DNA of 64,000 bases from Nectonema munidae (lineage: Eukaryota; Nematomorpha; Nectonematoida; Nectonematidae), in contig JAUIRK010001055.1 of NCBI GenBank assembly GCA_030549495.1, positions 62,001-126,000 on the forward strand. The letters are read 5' to 3'. The notes beneath the pieces are model-generated. The model was not told the DNA's origin and made no database searches. It worked only from the letters and a program-made list of their open reading frames with translations. Below, piece after piece: positions 37,201 through 45,870 of the stretch. Position numbers and translations under genes: made by a program. Each line of letters starts with the position of its first letter. The first letter of the stretch is position 1.

Positions 37201-40200
37201 TTTCTCTATTTTCACTCAGATATAGCAGTTTTAAAACAGAAGCAGTAATTAAAATGGACATTTTGATAAATATACCTACGATGTCCAAATAGTTTAGGGG
37301 TAATGGGTCTGTGCATATTTTATCAAATATTACTGCATGCACATTTCAACATTAACTAACTTATAACTATTCATATACACTCACCTATTTCTTTCATTTT
37401 TTATCGACTATCACTCTTTTTCTATACCCTACAAATGGATTAGGTGTGAACCGTGATTTAGAGACGTTTCTTTCTCACAAACTTTAAAATATAGAACTTT
37501 AAACTGTTTTAAGCCGTAACAAAACATTTACGTTTTTGAGGTGAAGTTTTGGAAAATTTATAAAAAGTACTTTTCAACTTAAAGTTACATGATATACTTA
37601 CTATATTAAATCAATGTTATTTTTTACTTTTGAAGTAAATTCTTCGTTATATATCTTCGTACTTTCTCTAGTACAAATTTTTAAAATTTTTTCCTATGAA
37701 TTAATTTCCATAAGAAAAATAGGAAATTAATTTGATGAAAAATTTCATTAATATGTTTAATTGAGATTTAAAAAAGGTGGAATTGTCTATTTTTGAAATA
37801 AAAAAAAGCTAAAATTATCTATTCCTTATTCGGTAATGTATGAGATATTCCTATTCATTTTCGCATATTATATAGTAGAAAATGGAATTAGTTCAGTAAA
37901 AAATTCTAATCTCTAAGGAACCGTAGAGATAAATGTGAAAGTGATGATGTTAAAACAAATTTTATTAAATCAAACCTAACATCCAAATTTGGAAGATAAA
38001 CACCAAATGTAAGAGCAAATTGGAAAAAATATGAAAATGAGATGCGTAGAAAACATCTCATTTTCCCATTATATTTTACATTATAATATTTTATGGTGTT
38101 TATTAAATTTTGTTTCCATTGCCTTCATTGTGTAAGAAATTGTATTCTATTAAAGTATGGTTTATATAAGTGAGGGATCGTTTCTATGAAATAATGTCTA
38201 AGGGCGCATTGATTAGAAAAATTATATGGTCTATGCATCTAGTATCACTTTAATTTTGAATAGAATCAAAAGGTACCCTTCGAATTCACTCATTTGAAGG
38301 ATTAAGGTCATTTTCATTCTTCACAATGATCCAAAGGATCTCAATACGTTAAATCTCAGAGTAGTAGACGCTCATAAAAATTTTGTATCTTCAACTACCA
38401 TATGTCAACTCTGGCGTATCATGGTTCCTCTCGATTGGAATTATCCAAATCCTGAAAGTGAGTCTATAGAATGAAAGTGAGAAATAGTTTGGAGACCTAT
38501 TTAGACGATGTTTTATCTATTTGACGCAAACACAATGAATAATAGATTCTTAATAATGTTCTTTTAGCGCCTGAGACAGTTCATGAAACCCTATTTCAAA
38601 GAATGGAGCATCAAATGTGTCTTAATGATCTGAAGGGTGATCTCTTGACCTCCCTTTCTTTTCTATCCAATTCAATAAATTTCAAGCAAAACACCCTATG
38701 ATTTTGTCACTATCTCTTTGGATCATTCTTGAATTTATGATACAATATCATTCTCCTTTTTTATCTCGACAATACTCATTATTTTTTCTCCGTGCTTGGC
38801 TCTATACCAAGGGAGCCGTGCTTTAGAATTTTTCGGCACCTGCAAAAGTCTAATAATGCCCACGAATCAACTTCTCATATACGCCCTCATTTTGTATTAA
38901 ACAATATCTGTGTGTTCGTAGATATGTGTGAGTACGTCAAAATTAATTCGTTTCTTATCTCTTACACTGGGAGTTCTTATGATTTGTCTAGAATATTTAA
39001 AAACTCTCCTATTTTTCGAATTGATCACAATCTTTCAAAGCTATAGCTATCAAAATTGAAATTTTTCAAAAATGTCTGAATTTTGTGTTTTTTATCTCAA
39101 AAAGCTCTTCCATAATTGTACGTATAGGGATGTTAGGGTGGGAAACTTTCACCGCTAGACTCTCTACTAAGGAAAATTAAGATTTTACTGAAATTGAACA
39201 GGGTAAATAGATAACTATGCAGTATATTATTTTATATAATAATACAAAAAATTGTAAGCAGGTCCAACTTTCCCGTTTGCTGCAGCCCTTATGCTAATCC
39301 ATTTGTTGCAAGAAATGTAATTCAGATTGATACCTCTCATAGTATTGGCAGTCTATATTATACTTTTGTTAAAGGAATTATTCTGGCGTATAATTTTTCA
39401 TCTTCCCTCTGCTGAAACGAAATCCACTTCGATTCAATAAGCGGTTCAAAGTCACATCGGCGATAATCTCATCCGTATCTTCTAAAATACTTGCGATCTT
39501 TGTTGTGAATATCAGTTCTCCTCTTCTCCAATTTAACAAAAATTTGTCAAACCCAAATACGATATTAAAAAAGTCGTGAGCAATAGAATTTTTTATAAAA
39601 AAATTAATTTCAAAGCATAATATACAAAAGATCACAATATTTCAATTTTAATTTTATAAAACACAATTTTTTGTAGACATTTTTTGATTTATTCTAAACT
39701 TCCTTTTTGTAAGAATAGAGAAAACTCGGTAAATTTTTTGTGAAATAATTATTTATCGAACCTAATTTTAATACTTAATCTATTTTATTTTTTATTACTT
39801 CTTCAAGTCTTCACTTTCTAGAAATATTAATTTTTTTCAATGTATAACGAATTAACATTTAAGGAAAAACGAACTCACTTATTTTTAATTAAAATCATTT
39901 AAATAATAATTAGTTTTTATTTTACATCATATTTTAATTATTTTCACTCTTTCAGAAAACATATGGCAAAAGATTGTAATGTTTTCAATTGGCAAACTAC
40001 TAACTGTAATTTCATTTGGATTACTGTACATGATTGCTTCAACAATGTACACCTATCCACTAAGTGATTGGGTTATTGAAATCATGTACAGAGTGAGAAC
40101 TTCGCTTCCAATGTTTGGCCCGCTCATTCTTATTTTGGTAAGCTTTAATTTCTTATTCTACTTTTCTAAAGGATTGCGCTTACACAAAATTTACATTTTA

Positions 40201-43200
40201 TTTAATTGCTGGAATATGTTTTACGATTTTTTTGAAGGAATGATAGAAGGTGAAAATATGAATCAAACTAGTGTTGAATCAACCTTCACTCCATCCACCC
40301 GCCTTTTTCTTTTTCTTCATCTTTTCCCATTTTCTATGGGGTCGATGTTTTTAACTTTCTTTCTCCATTCTTGTCTATCCCAGACATCATTTCCATCAAG
40401 GTCTTTAGCTTTGAAATCCTTTTCTCTGATACTTTATCGACTTTTGCTACCTTTCTGATTGTATTGTTTCCAATTTTGTCTTTTATTCTCTTTCCAGTCA
40501 TCCAACTTAACATCCTCATTTCAGTAACATTTAGTTTGTTTTCTTGTGTCTTTTTCACTGGCCATGTTTCGGCTGAATACATCATCGCTCGTCTTACTAC
40601 TTTCCCCTATTCTTTTCTTTTCCCTGCAATTCCAATTCTTTTATCCGAAATTATCGATGATACTTTTTTTCCACGTTAGCGTAAAAACTTTTACGTATTT
40701 TTGTCCAACTTTTGAAATTTATAAAGTTGCCAAGAGTTTGTTTTAAAGTAGCCTCTCTCACTCCTCCATTTGCATAACGCATAAGCACTTGTAGAAGAAT
40801 GCAATAAAAGTCTTACAACAAGTTGAAATTATTTACTTTTGCTTATTATGCGAAATTAATAATAACACATTAACACATTCCATTTTTATGTTCCTATTCC
40901 ACTGGTTCGCACCCTTTTGCACTCTATTCCTCCCTTCAAAATTGTTAACATTCTCCTGGCTCCTCGCTTTTTTGTGTGAATAACATAAATCTAAATCTAT
41001 CGCAACTTGTATTTGTCTACTTAGCTCGTGCAAAGTCAACTATTTTTTATATTTTCATCCTATAAAACGTCAGCAATCTACAAAGGGTATATAGGTGCGA
41101 AGTTGGAGTCCAAGCGATAGGTATCGGAGTCGCAATTTAATTAAAATTAGGAGTCAGTGTAGGCTTTTTGAATATTTTAAATAATCGGAAAAATAGTCCT
41201 ATTTTTATGAACATATGGAGTGGAGCTTCTTCTTTAGTCGGAGTTGGAAGTGAAGAGTTGTCGTTAAATTTAGCAAGTTTTTAAGTCATTAAATGATGGT
41301 TTTACTTAGTTGGGCGCAAAGAATCACTTGGTATTCATCGCTATACTTCCTTTTGCTTCAAAGTTATTAGACATATTGTAAAAAGACTAATCAATAAATT
41401 ATAAAATATTTACTTATTAATTGATTCAATTAAAACACATATTGAAATGTTTTCCGATAAAAAATCTTTGTAAAATTATTCTTCATAAAAAACAGAAATA
41501 TGTTTCAAAAATATCCTAATACAAAATGATAAAATAGGTAAACTAAGTGAGTGACGTCTTCATACAAACAGGGTACGAACTCTACTCAGTGCCATATGGC
41601 ATGATAAGCGAATTGCATGGAACTAATTTTTTAGTTCATAACGCCTCCATTAGATTTCTTCAGTGCCCCCTTTGGCGCCATGCCCCACATGTTGAGAACA
41701 ACTGCGATATTCGAATTTAATATTTTGGTTTTCCTTTCCAATAAAATTTATTTTCTGCCTAAAACGATATTTTAACTAGTTCGCCCCATCATCTCGATCT
41801 CTCTTTACGTTTTTGACACGGACATAGTTCTAGTTGTGGTTTTATTACTGACTGGCAGGCAACATTTATTTTATGATTTTTAAACTTAGTATATATTTTC
41901 AATAAATTCTTTTTGTTTTTAAAGCTAAAAAATATAAATTATATAATAAACAGTAAACGGACTGAATGCCTACGGACTCAATGCTACGAACTAAATGCTA
42001 CAGACTCAATGTTACGCAATAAATGAATAAGGACTAAATGACTAATGATCAAAATGAAGGTGAAAAATGGAAAATAGTTATGGCATAGATGAAAAAATAC
42101 AGATAATCAAAATTTAAGAATCTCAAAATTACAGAATTAATCTAAATAAAATTAAGCTATAAAAGATTTCAGAATACCTAAATTACAAAATTATTTTAAC
42201 AAAATATAAAAGCGATCATTCTTTTCAAATACTTAAAAAAAGTAGCACATAATGTTTTTATGAAAATTAAAGCTGATAAAAAAACATTTTTTTTTACATT
42301 GTATTCAACCTTCTTAGTTTGAAATGGAGTTCTTTACTATAGTCACAAAGGTGGCAAAGTTGTTATTTAAAGGTTTCGCATTTCTTTTAAACAAGAAAAT
42401 AGGAAATCGTATAAATTGGAGATGTGAAAAACGGGATTCTTGCACTGCCAGTATTAGCACTCGTGACAATGACATTGAAAAAATTCAAATATTCACTCTC
42501 CCCCACGAAATGTAACTTTCTTCACTTAAATTTAAAGAAAACATAAAAGAACGTTCCTTCAAATCGAATGAAGCAACATCCTCTGTCATTCATCATTCTA
42601 CAAGGCATTTAGCGAAAGTAGTGTACATGAAAATTTAACAGTACGCACAAGAGGTGAAAATTTTATACTCCATGAATCTGAAAGTTTCAAAATTTCCTCA
42701 ACTTTAGTGAACTGTAAACAAAACTTTACGACTTATTTAATGCATTTCTTCAAACAGAGATGAAAAAAACTATGTAGAAATTTTCAAGTTTCTCGAAGAA
42801 CATATTCAGAGTGTTTCATGATAGATTTTGAACAAGCAGCAATGAAAGCTTTAAGGAAATCTTTCCAAAATGCCTTTCTGCATGGGGTTGCTTGTTTCAA
42901 TTGGCTCACACCCTGGCTAAGTATCCTTCAGCAAGAGTTGCGAAGTTGGCCAACATTCGATAATGAAATATAGAATGTTTATAACAAAATTGAATTAAAT
43001 CATCCAAGGACCAAATAATTCTCTGGAAGAATGGTATTAAGCTTTCAATTAAACGTTGGTGTACCTCACCCAACTATTGAAAAACTAGTAAAAGAATTAA
43101 AGCTAGAACTTTTATTTTAAACAGCGAAAGAATAAAGACAGTTCATCCCACCTATAATGGAAGTACAGCGTTGACTTCAGCATTGTAAAAAATCCAAAAA

Positions 43201-43925
43201 AAATGTTCATCTACTGATGTTATAACAATTTTTCAAAACTTTAAATAAATAAATATTTTTCTATTTTTTTCTAAAATTTTCAAATTTTTCAAGAACGCTG
43301 TTTAAAGTCTCAGGATGAATATAGTAATCGAAAATTTATTATAAAATTTCTACACTTTTCATGAATAAAAGTTTTACTCTGTCTATTAATATATTATTAT
43401 TAAAAAAAATTATTCATTAATATTATTACAAAAATACTGTTTAGAAAGCAATTTTTAGTCATTTGTCCATTAGAAATTTTGTCCGTGTTGTCCATTAAAC
43501 ATTGTGTCCGAAGCATTTTCTCCGTTAGGAATATGTCTATTAGACAATTTGTCTTTTGGGCATTCAGTCCATAGGATTTCAGTCCGAAAACGATAATAAA
43601 CATTGAAAGATATTTTAGGTAATTCGGAAATTTCTTCCAATAAGTTTAAATTTTTTGATTATAAAGTCAATAAAATAAAGATTGTTCATCCCTGTCCATC
43701 ATATTTAATTTGTCTGTGTCTAACTTCTCGATGTTCATGTTCTAGAAATCGAAAAATGGAAGCATCCCGTACATCACGATGGCTACACTGGCATTCACTT
43801 CAGGCTTCCTGACTCTTTTCATGAAAGAGGACACCATTATCCAAGGAATAGAAGGAGAAGGAATGCGCGCGAAAAGTGAAGAACACAAAGCAGAAGTCGT
43901 GAGCTTGAGAAGTACGGACTTGTGA
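19011..43925 (+). CDS. SLC22-like organic ion transporter (nine exons, 533 aa)
   Basis: Spliced gene with exons 19011-19203, 22026-22126, 23056-23165, 25636-25808, 32624-32792, 32855-33133, 36967-37181, 39956-40137 and 43746-43925. The total is 1602 nt (533 aa plus stop), the usual SLC22 length, and all eight GT-AG junctions keep phase. Family signs, in order: N-terminal YDEMLEKCGGFGWYQ (residues 9-23); TM1; a short extracellular loop with four cysteines; TM2 running into IGRKK (136-140, motif A); E195 with RKHRS before TM5; NWR after TM5; CESPFW (253-258, the PESPRW motif); YYALTFN in TM7; LEIPG (373-377) in TM8; FPTGE; RV (459-460) before TM11; a hydrophilic tail of about 30 residues. Such proteins are 12-TM plasma-membrane carriers of organic cations, anions or carnitine-like zwitterions. 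The substrate cannot be told here. The motif A aspartate and the TM10 glutamate of typical SLC22 proteins are replaced (S134, Y445), so this is a divergent member. Introns 1, 3, 4, 6, 7 and 8 are long, and all but introns 3 and 7 hold recognisable transposon remains. Confidence 0.9.
19496..19700. mobile_element. hAT-type MITE fragment (CAGTGGTTCCCAACC end)
   Basis: Shares its 15-bp end with the elements at 486 and 44703. The matching right end and target duplication were not found, so it is probably truncated. It lies in intron 1 of the SLC22-like gene. Confidence 0.5.
19844..19973. mobile_element. TTAA-flanked MITE, reference copy (130 bp)
   Basis: Bounded by TTAA on both sides, with terminal inverted repeats CCCTTTGAAGACCA and CCCTTTGAGGACCA. 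Next to the right end is the palindrome GGGACACTGGTGTCCC. TCGTCTGC occurs internally in both orientations. The TTAA target and small size point to piggyBac-type mobility. Confidence 0.7.
20590..20993. repeat. Long inverted repeat, arms about 150 bp
   Basis: The left arm (20590-20750) and right arm (20844-20993) are reverse complements over about 150 bp at roughly 80 to 85 percent by eye. Shared words include GACCAGATATGTT, CCGTGTTAACAAA, GTGATCAAAGA, CGCCCTATCAAT and TGTAGAGTAGAAATAC. The loop is about 93 bp. A foldback-type element or MITE in intron 1 of the SLC22-like gene. Confidence 0.75.
21660..21972 (-). repeat. tRNA-derived SINE
   Basis: On the minus strand an A box TGGTCTAGTGATAGG (21960-21946) and a perfect B box GGTTCGATTCC (21918-21908) head a non-coding body running to about 21660. 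The head resembles tRNA-Glu/Asp, but the acceptor stem does not pair, so it is not a working tRNA gene. An open frame of 84 codons across it is fortuitous. It lies just before exon 2 of the SLC22-like gene. Confidence 0.6.
22026..22126 (+). CDS. SLC22-like gene, exon 2 (extracellular loop)
   Basis: Residues 65-98. The acceptor TTTTAG and donor CAG|GTTCAT bracket 101 nt. The split codon G|AT joins exon 1 in phase and the exon leaves phase 0. It encodes a polar cysteine-bearing stretch (DSDLCCYE, then TPCYREYDHD) ending in TLTEQ, matching the end of the family's large TM1-TM2 extracellular loop. The whole loop is only about 60 residues, shorter than in vertebrate OCT/OAT proteins. Confidence 0.82.
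23056..23165 (+). CDS. SLC22-like gene, exon 3 (TM2, start of motif A)
   Basis: Residues 99-134 plus two bases. The acceptor CTCTTTAG enters in phase 0 and the donor CAA|GTAAAT leaves phase 2. It encodes LDLNACNKRV, the counterpart of the family's W-D-L-V-C-D-R segment, then TM2 (FFGSLILGPITSSK). Together with exon 4 it completes GPITSSKIGRKK, a degenerate motif A with S in place of the usual D. Confidence 0.85.
25636..25808 (+). CDS. SLC22-like gene, exon 4 (TM3-TM4)
   Basis: Residues 135-192 plus one base. The exon begins after TTTTAG in phase 2, so the split codon reads AAA, and then encodes IGRKKTIVIYS. Two hydrophobic segments follow: TM3 at about 141-160 and TM4 at about 165-190. The donor CTGG|GTAAAT leaves phase 1. 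Confidence 0.87.
26590..26930 (+). mobile_element. piggyBac transposase C-terminal fragment
   Basis: Encodes SVLNSWVIAKFNSPRDF and later KIFIKMLALRMAEESMKIRS, the end of the piggyBac (PGBD-like) core. The minus-strand copy at 29.5 kb has the same layout (LNAYVISKHNSPEDL, then KKLARCLSEESMQVRAS). The catalytic part is missing. Confidence 0.7.
27480..28700 (-). mobile_element. Jockey/CR1-like LINE reverse transcriptase remnant
   Basis: Minus-strand pieces in order: GVWWQIKSFIKSRSEDKEKL with DGAILVDKKNIANKLND (28640-28510), IDGIGVLGAIH (around the insertion at 28176-28408), PVFSKIFGKIVHSQISSVL (about 27955), and IFLDLSKALDFNFH (27770), the block holding the first catalytic aspartate. Multiple stops and frameshifts. 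A 233-bp foldback element interrupts it. It lies in intron 4 of the SLC22-like gene. Confidence 0.72.
28176..28408. mobile_element. Foldback element inserted in the LINE, 8-bp target duplication
   Basis: Flanked by CCAATCCC at 28168-28175 and 28409-28416. The ends are inverted repeats built from AGAGTGACAAATCAAAA and AGAGTGACAT words, repeated two to three times on each side. The LINE frame reads across the site if one duplication is removed, supporting insertion after the LINE. The 8-bp duplication suggests hAT mobilisation. Confidence 0.75.
29478..30850 (-). mobile_element. Internally deleted piggyBac element
   Basis: The minus-strand N-terminus starts at ATG 30850 (MEYSSSPFFEE, acidic and serine-rich as in piggyBac) and reaches about 30530 with FYLFFAQSMVNFI. 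The C-terminal half runs from about 30160 down to 29478, with LLEYNKYKSGVDVGNRIVKQ, CRRWTVVAFSNYLDLSCLNA and KKLARCLSEESMQVRAS. The middle of the protein, which holds most of the catalytic core, is not recognisable. Frameshifts and a stop are present. Cannot encode an active transposase. It lies in intron 4 of the SLC22-like gene. Confidence 0.78.
31381..31470 (+). repeat. Possible tRNA-derived SINE head
   Basis: A perfect B box GGTTCGAATCC lies at 31443-31454. The A box is weak. Confidence 0.35.
32624..32792 (+). CDS. SLC22-like gene, exon 5 (TM5-TM6)
   Basis: Residues 193-248 plus two bases. The acceptor lies in TTATTTACTTCAG and the split codon with exon 4 reads GCC. The exon encodes ASEIIDRKHRSAVSKMSF, equal to the family's conserved E-x-x-G-x-x-x-R-S region, then TM5, the NWR turn at about 229-231, and TM6. 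The donor AT|GTTAGT opens a 62-bp intron to exon 6, the only tiny intron in the gene. Confidence 0.88.
32855..33133 (+). CDS. SLC22-like gene, exon 6 (CESPFW motif, large cytoplasmic loop)
   Basis: Residues 249-341 plus two bases. Encodes YFVCESPFWTLKRKKD, the family's PESPRWL signature with cysteine for the first proline, then a charged cytoplasmic loop with NKVKSLPEVR, and the start of TM7. The end is chosen at CTT|GTATGA because only this donor gives the phase 2 needed by exon 7. The earlier and stronger-looking CTG|GTAAAC at 33126 would break the frame. The 3' boundary is therefore less certain than the others. Confidence 0.8.
34343..36026 (-). mobile_element. hAT element with BED finger, 1.7 kb
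   Basis: The ends are inverted repeats: TAGTGTTGAAAAAAAACCGG at the left and the inverse of TAATGTTGAAAAACCGGTTT at the right. Subterminal ACCGGTTTT words are repeated in both directions. Between them the minus strand carries a BED-type finger (WKYFIKSDKDCPTCNICKK, 35855), FWCLGMIRIFDS (35380), YTIDGTAMLLKFGKG (35270), and the hAT C-terminus SVESEESFSVAGFFPSNLR plus LSEKTLNDFS (34735-34640). Several stops and frameshifts and a shortened middle show it is dead. No exact 8-bp duplication remains. It lies in intron 6 of the SLC22-like gene. Confidence 0.8.
36967..37181 (+). CDS. SLC22-like gene, exon 7 (TM7-TM9)
   Basis: Residues 342-413 plus one base. Entered after GTTATTTAG in phase 2. Encodes TM7 with CILYYALTFN (family pattern V-Y-Y-G-L-S-L-N), TM8 with ALEIPG (V-E-I-P), a basic turn CRIFKKCQKLK, TM9, and FFPTG before the donor CAG|GTGAGA. 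A CT dinucleotide run lies just upstream at 36931-36946. Confidence 0.88.
39956..40137 (+). CDS. SLC22-like gene, exon 8 (TM10-TM11)
   Basis: Residues 414-474. The acceptor CTCTTTCAG completes a GAA codon. Encodes ENIWQKIVMFSIGKLL, the family's L-A-x-x-G-K segment, then TM10 ending in STMYTYP where most members have T-A-E-L-Y-P-T, then YRVRTSLPMFGPLILIL (R-V-G-G-x-L-A-P region, TM11). The donor TTG|GTAAGC leaves phase 0. Confidence 0.88.
40240..40625 (-). mobile_element. RTE-like LINE C-terminal fragment
   Basis: Encodes VVRRAMMYSAETWPVKK, then LNVTEMRMLSWMTGKRIKD and IRKVAKVDKVSEKRI, the region after the polymerase core in RTE-type LINEs (typically Y-G-A-E-T-W and E-M-R-M-L-R-W-M). Only the 3' end of the element is present, as expected from 5'-truncated retrotransposition. 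It lies in intron 8 of the SLC22-like gene and partly overlaps a plus-strand open stretch that follows exon 8 and is not coding. Confidence 0.78.
41958..43586 (+). mobile_element. MULE (Mutator-like) element with FLYWCH finger and repeat-built ends
   Basis: Internal coding remains on the plus strand: a FLYWCH-type finger (KLLFKGFAFLLNKK with NWRCEKRDSC, 42350-42440), KENIKERSFKSNEATS (42535), a MULE core piece MIDFEQAAMKALRKSFQNAF (42819), and a C-terminal piece near 43000-43090 (PTIEKLVKELK). These are flanked by inverted terminal regions, 41958-42045 and 43453-43586, each made of degenerate 14-15-bp units like CGGACTGAATGCCTA. Stops and frameshifts show it is dead. It lies in intron 8, ending 159 bp before exon 9 of the SLC22-like gene. 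Confidence 0.78.
43746..43925 (+). CDS. SLC22-like gene, exon 9 (TM12, C-terminal tail, stop)
   Basis: Residues 475-533. Entered after GTTCTAG in phase 0, matching exon 8. Encodes TM12 (about 480-500) ending in TLFMKED where most members have L-L-P-E-T, then a hydrophilic tail rich in E and K ending STDL. Stop TGA at 43923-43925. The right inverted repeat of a MULE ends only 159 bp upstream of this exon. Confidence 0.87.
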   Translation, partial: KSKNGSIPYITMATLAFTSGFLTLFMKEDTIIQGIEGEGMRAKSEEHKAEVVSLRSTDL

Positions 43926-43978
43926 GTGAACGACGGAAAGCCCTTCAACTTCTTTATAACACTTGTGTAGGAGGAAAG

Positions 43979-43984
43979 AATAAA
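43979..43984 (+). promoter_or_regulatory. Polyadenylation signal of the SLC22-like gene
   Basis: AATAAA 53 bp after the stop codon, the first such hexamer downstream. It implies a 3' UTR under 100 nt. Confidence 0.6.
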
Positions 43985-44702
43985 ATGTTTGCTTTGCTTC
44001 GTTGTTTTCAGAGCGTCTAGTATATTTGTTATTCGTTTTATTTCCTTATTATGAGCAAAAGAATTCAAATTCTTCTGACAACATTTTTTCTCCTTTCTTT
44101 CTGCTTGTATATGGACGTTAACTGGAAGAAATGTACTTGCAATTTGTGACATCTAATACTTCGTTCAGCATTCAACACTGAAATTAAGGCAAAACTGTCA
44201 GAGGATTATGTAAAGACATTCAGAATTTGCCAGAATTCAAATACTTGCTTACTACATGCACGGCCCATTTCTCACTTGGATGAAAAATAGATGGGCTATA
44301 TAATCAAAAATATGTTAACATTTTAAATGAGATTGTGAAGCTAAGAAAAATGTTTAATCAAATGTTTTCGATTAATATTAAACTTTTTAAATTTTTGGTT
44401 AATCCGAAAACTAAAAATTTAGCTCAATCTCAAAATCAAAAATTTCGTAGCAGAGAATTGCAAAAATAGTGGTTGCCAAACTTCTATGTCGCATTTTCCC
44501 TTTAAGAATTTTCAAATTTTATACCGTTTGTAAAAAAGGCGGGTAAAATAAATTTCTAAAAGTTTAAATACTAAAAAACGTTGGTAAAAAATACCTAGAC
44601 TATTTTGAAAAATAAAAATTCCTTTTTAAAATTTCTAAAGTTCTTCCAGTAGGAAATTTTCTTCCACTTCTTTTGGCAAACCCTGTATTAGAGAATCTAG
44701 AG

Positions 44703-45010
44703 CAGTGGTTCCCAACCTTTTTTTAGTTTGCGGCACCCTTGGCTAAAAATTACTGGCACCCTTTGAGGGAAAAACTTATTTAAAATTTCCATAGTTTTTT
44801 TATTATAATTTTTTTATTTCTACATCTGCATTGATGCAACAATACCTTATGCAGAGATGATATAAAAAAATTTATACTGATCCTGCTATCACAAAAAATA
44901 TAATAATACATGTAATGTTAAGTTTTAAAGTAGTTGCACAATTGTGGCAGCACCCTTAAAAAATCTTACGGCACCCTTTAGTGCCGTGGCACACCGGTTG
45001 GGAATCACTG
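44703..45010. mobile_element. hAT-type MITE, 308 bp, perfect target duplication
   Basis: Ends CAGTGGTTCCCAACC and the inverse of CAGTGATTCCCAACC, flanked by ATCTAGAG on both sides (44695-44702 and 45011-45018). Subterminal GGCACCCTT words appear near both ends. Non-coding. It lies between the two convergent genes. Confidence 0.9.
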
Positions 45011-45870
45011 ATCTAGAGTCTACTATCTGGAACTTCAAACTAGTTTCGCTGAAAAATGATGTTTGAAAAGAATTAGACACTGTAGTTTAAAATATCTTTG
45101 AGTGAGTATATTGTTAGTCTCTCTCTCTTCGATTATTGTCAAAATTTAAAGAAAACTTCCTTACATTTCATTAACTACGGCGTAATACTTCTCGATTCAG
45201 ACTCAGACTCCCCCTACTTCAACTATTCCTATTCTGACCATATTTCTAATTAAACTTCCTTTGTTTCGTAGATTTGATGACACCTTATGAAAAATATGCT
45301 ATCCCTTAAGTTGGTATAACATTTTTATTTTTATTATACAATTTTTTCGAAGTTAAAAAATTAAAACGATTTAATTCAATTAATAAAAGAAATGGTAATT
45401 CTATACTAAAAATAAAAAGTGCAAATTAAATTCATATTTTTAGAAATAAAATACTAAATCTATGAATTTCACAAATTAAATTGTTTTGAGAAATAAAATA
45501 GCTTCTGCTTTATCTTCTTTTAATGCTTTCGAATCAATTCCAATAATTTTGAGAGAAGAAAGCAGTCTTTCAACCCTAACTAAAGTTCTCACTTCATCAT
45601 TTATCTATTCGGGATAAAGACGCAGCCCTGGTGCCGAGTTTAAATTCGAAAAGTTAAATCAATCATTTTGCATAAAAAGAAAAGTAAGTGAGATTTATTT
45701 GTATAAAATTTAATATATCAAACTTTGTTAATAATTCAATAATATGTGGATGTTTATTTAAGTATAAAAATCATTCATTCAAAACTATTAAAAGGAGTTG
45801 AACAGGATTTGCATTCATATTCTTGAAATTCATTTATTTTAATGAAATCAGCCAATCAGAATTGAAGGGT

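Noticed and set aside
36900-37650. CRISPR-like or other repeat array around the CT runs
   Set aside because: Only simple dinucleotide repeats; no spaced direct repeats. This is animal DNA.
40138-40458. Extension of SLC22-like exon 8 as an open frame past its donor
   Set aside because: The extension runs through the antisense of an RTE-like LINE tail and has no family match. Splicing at 40137 to 43746 restores the TM11-TM12 order.
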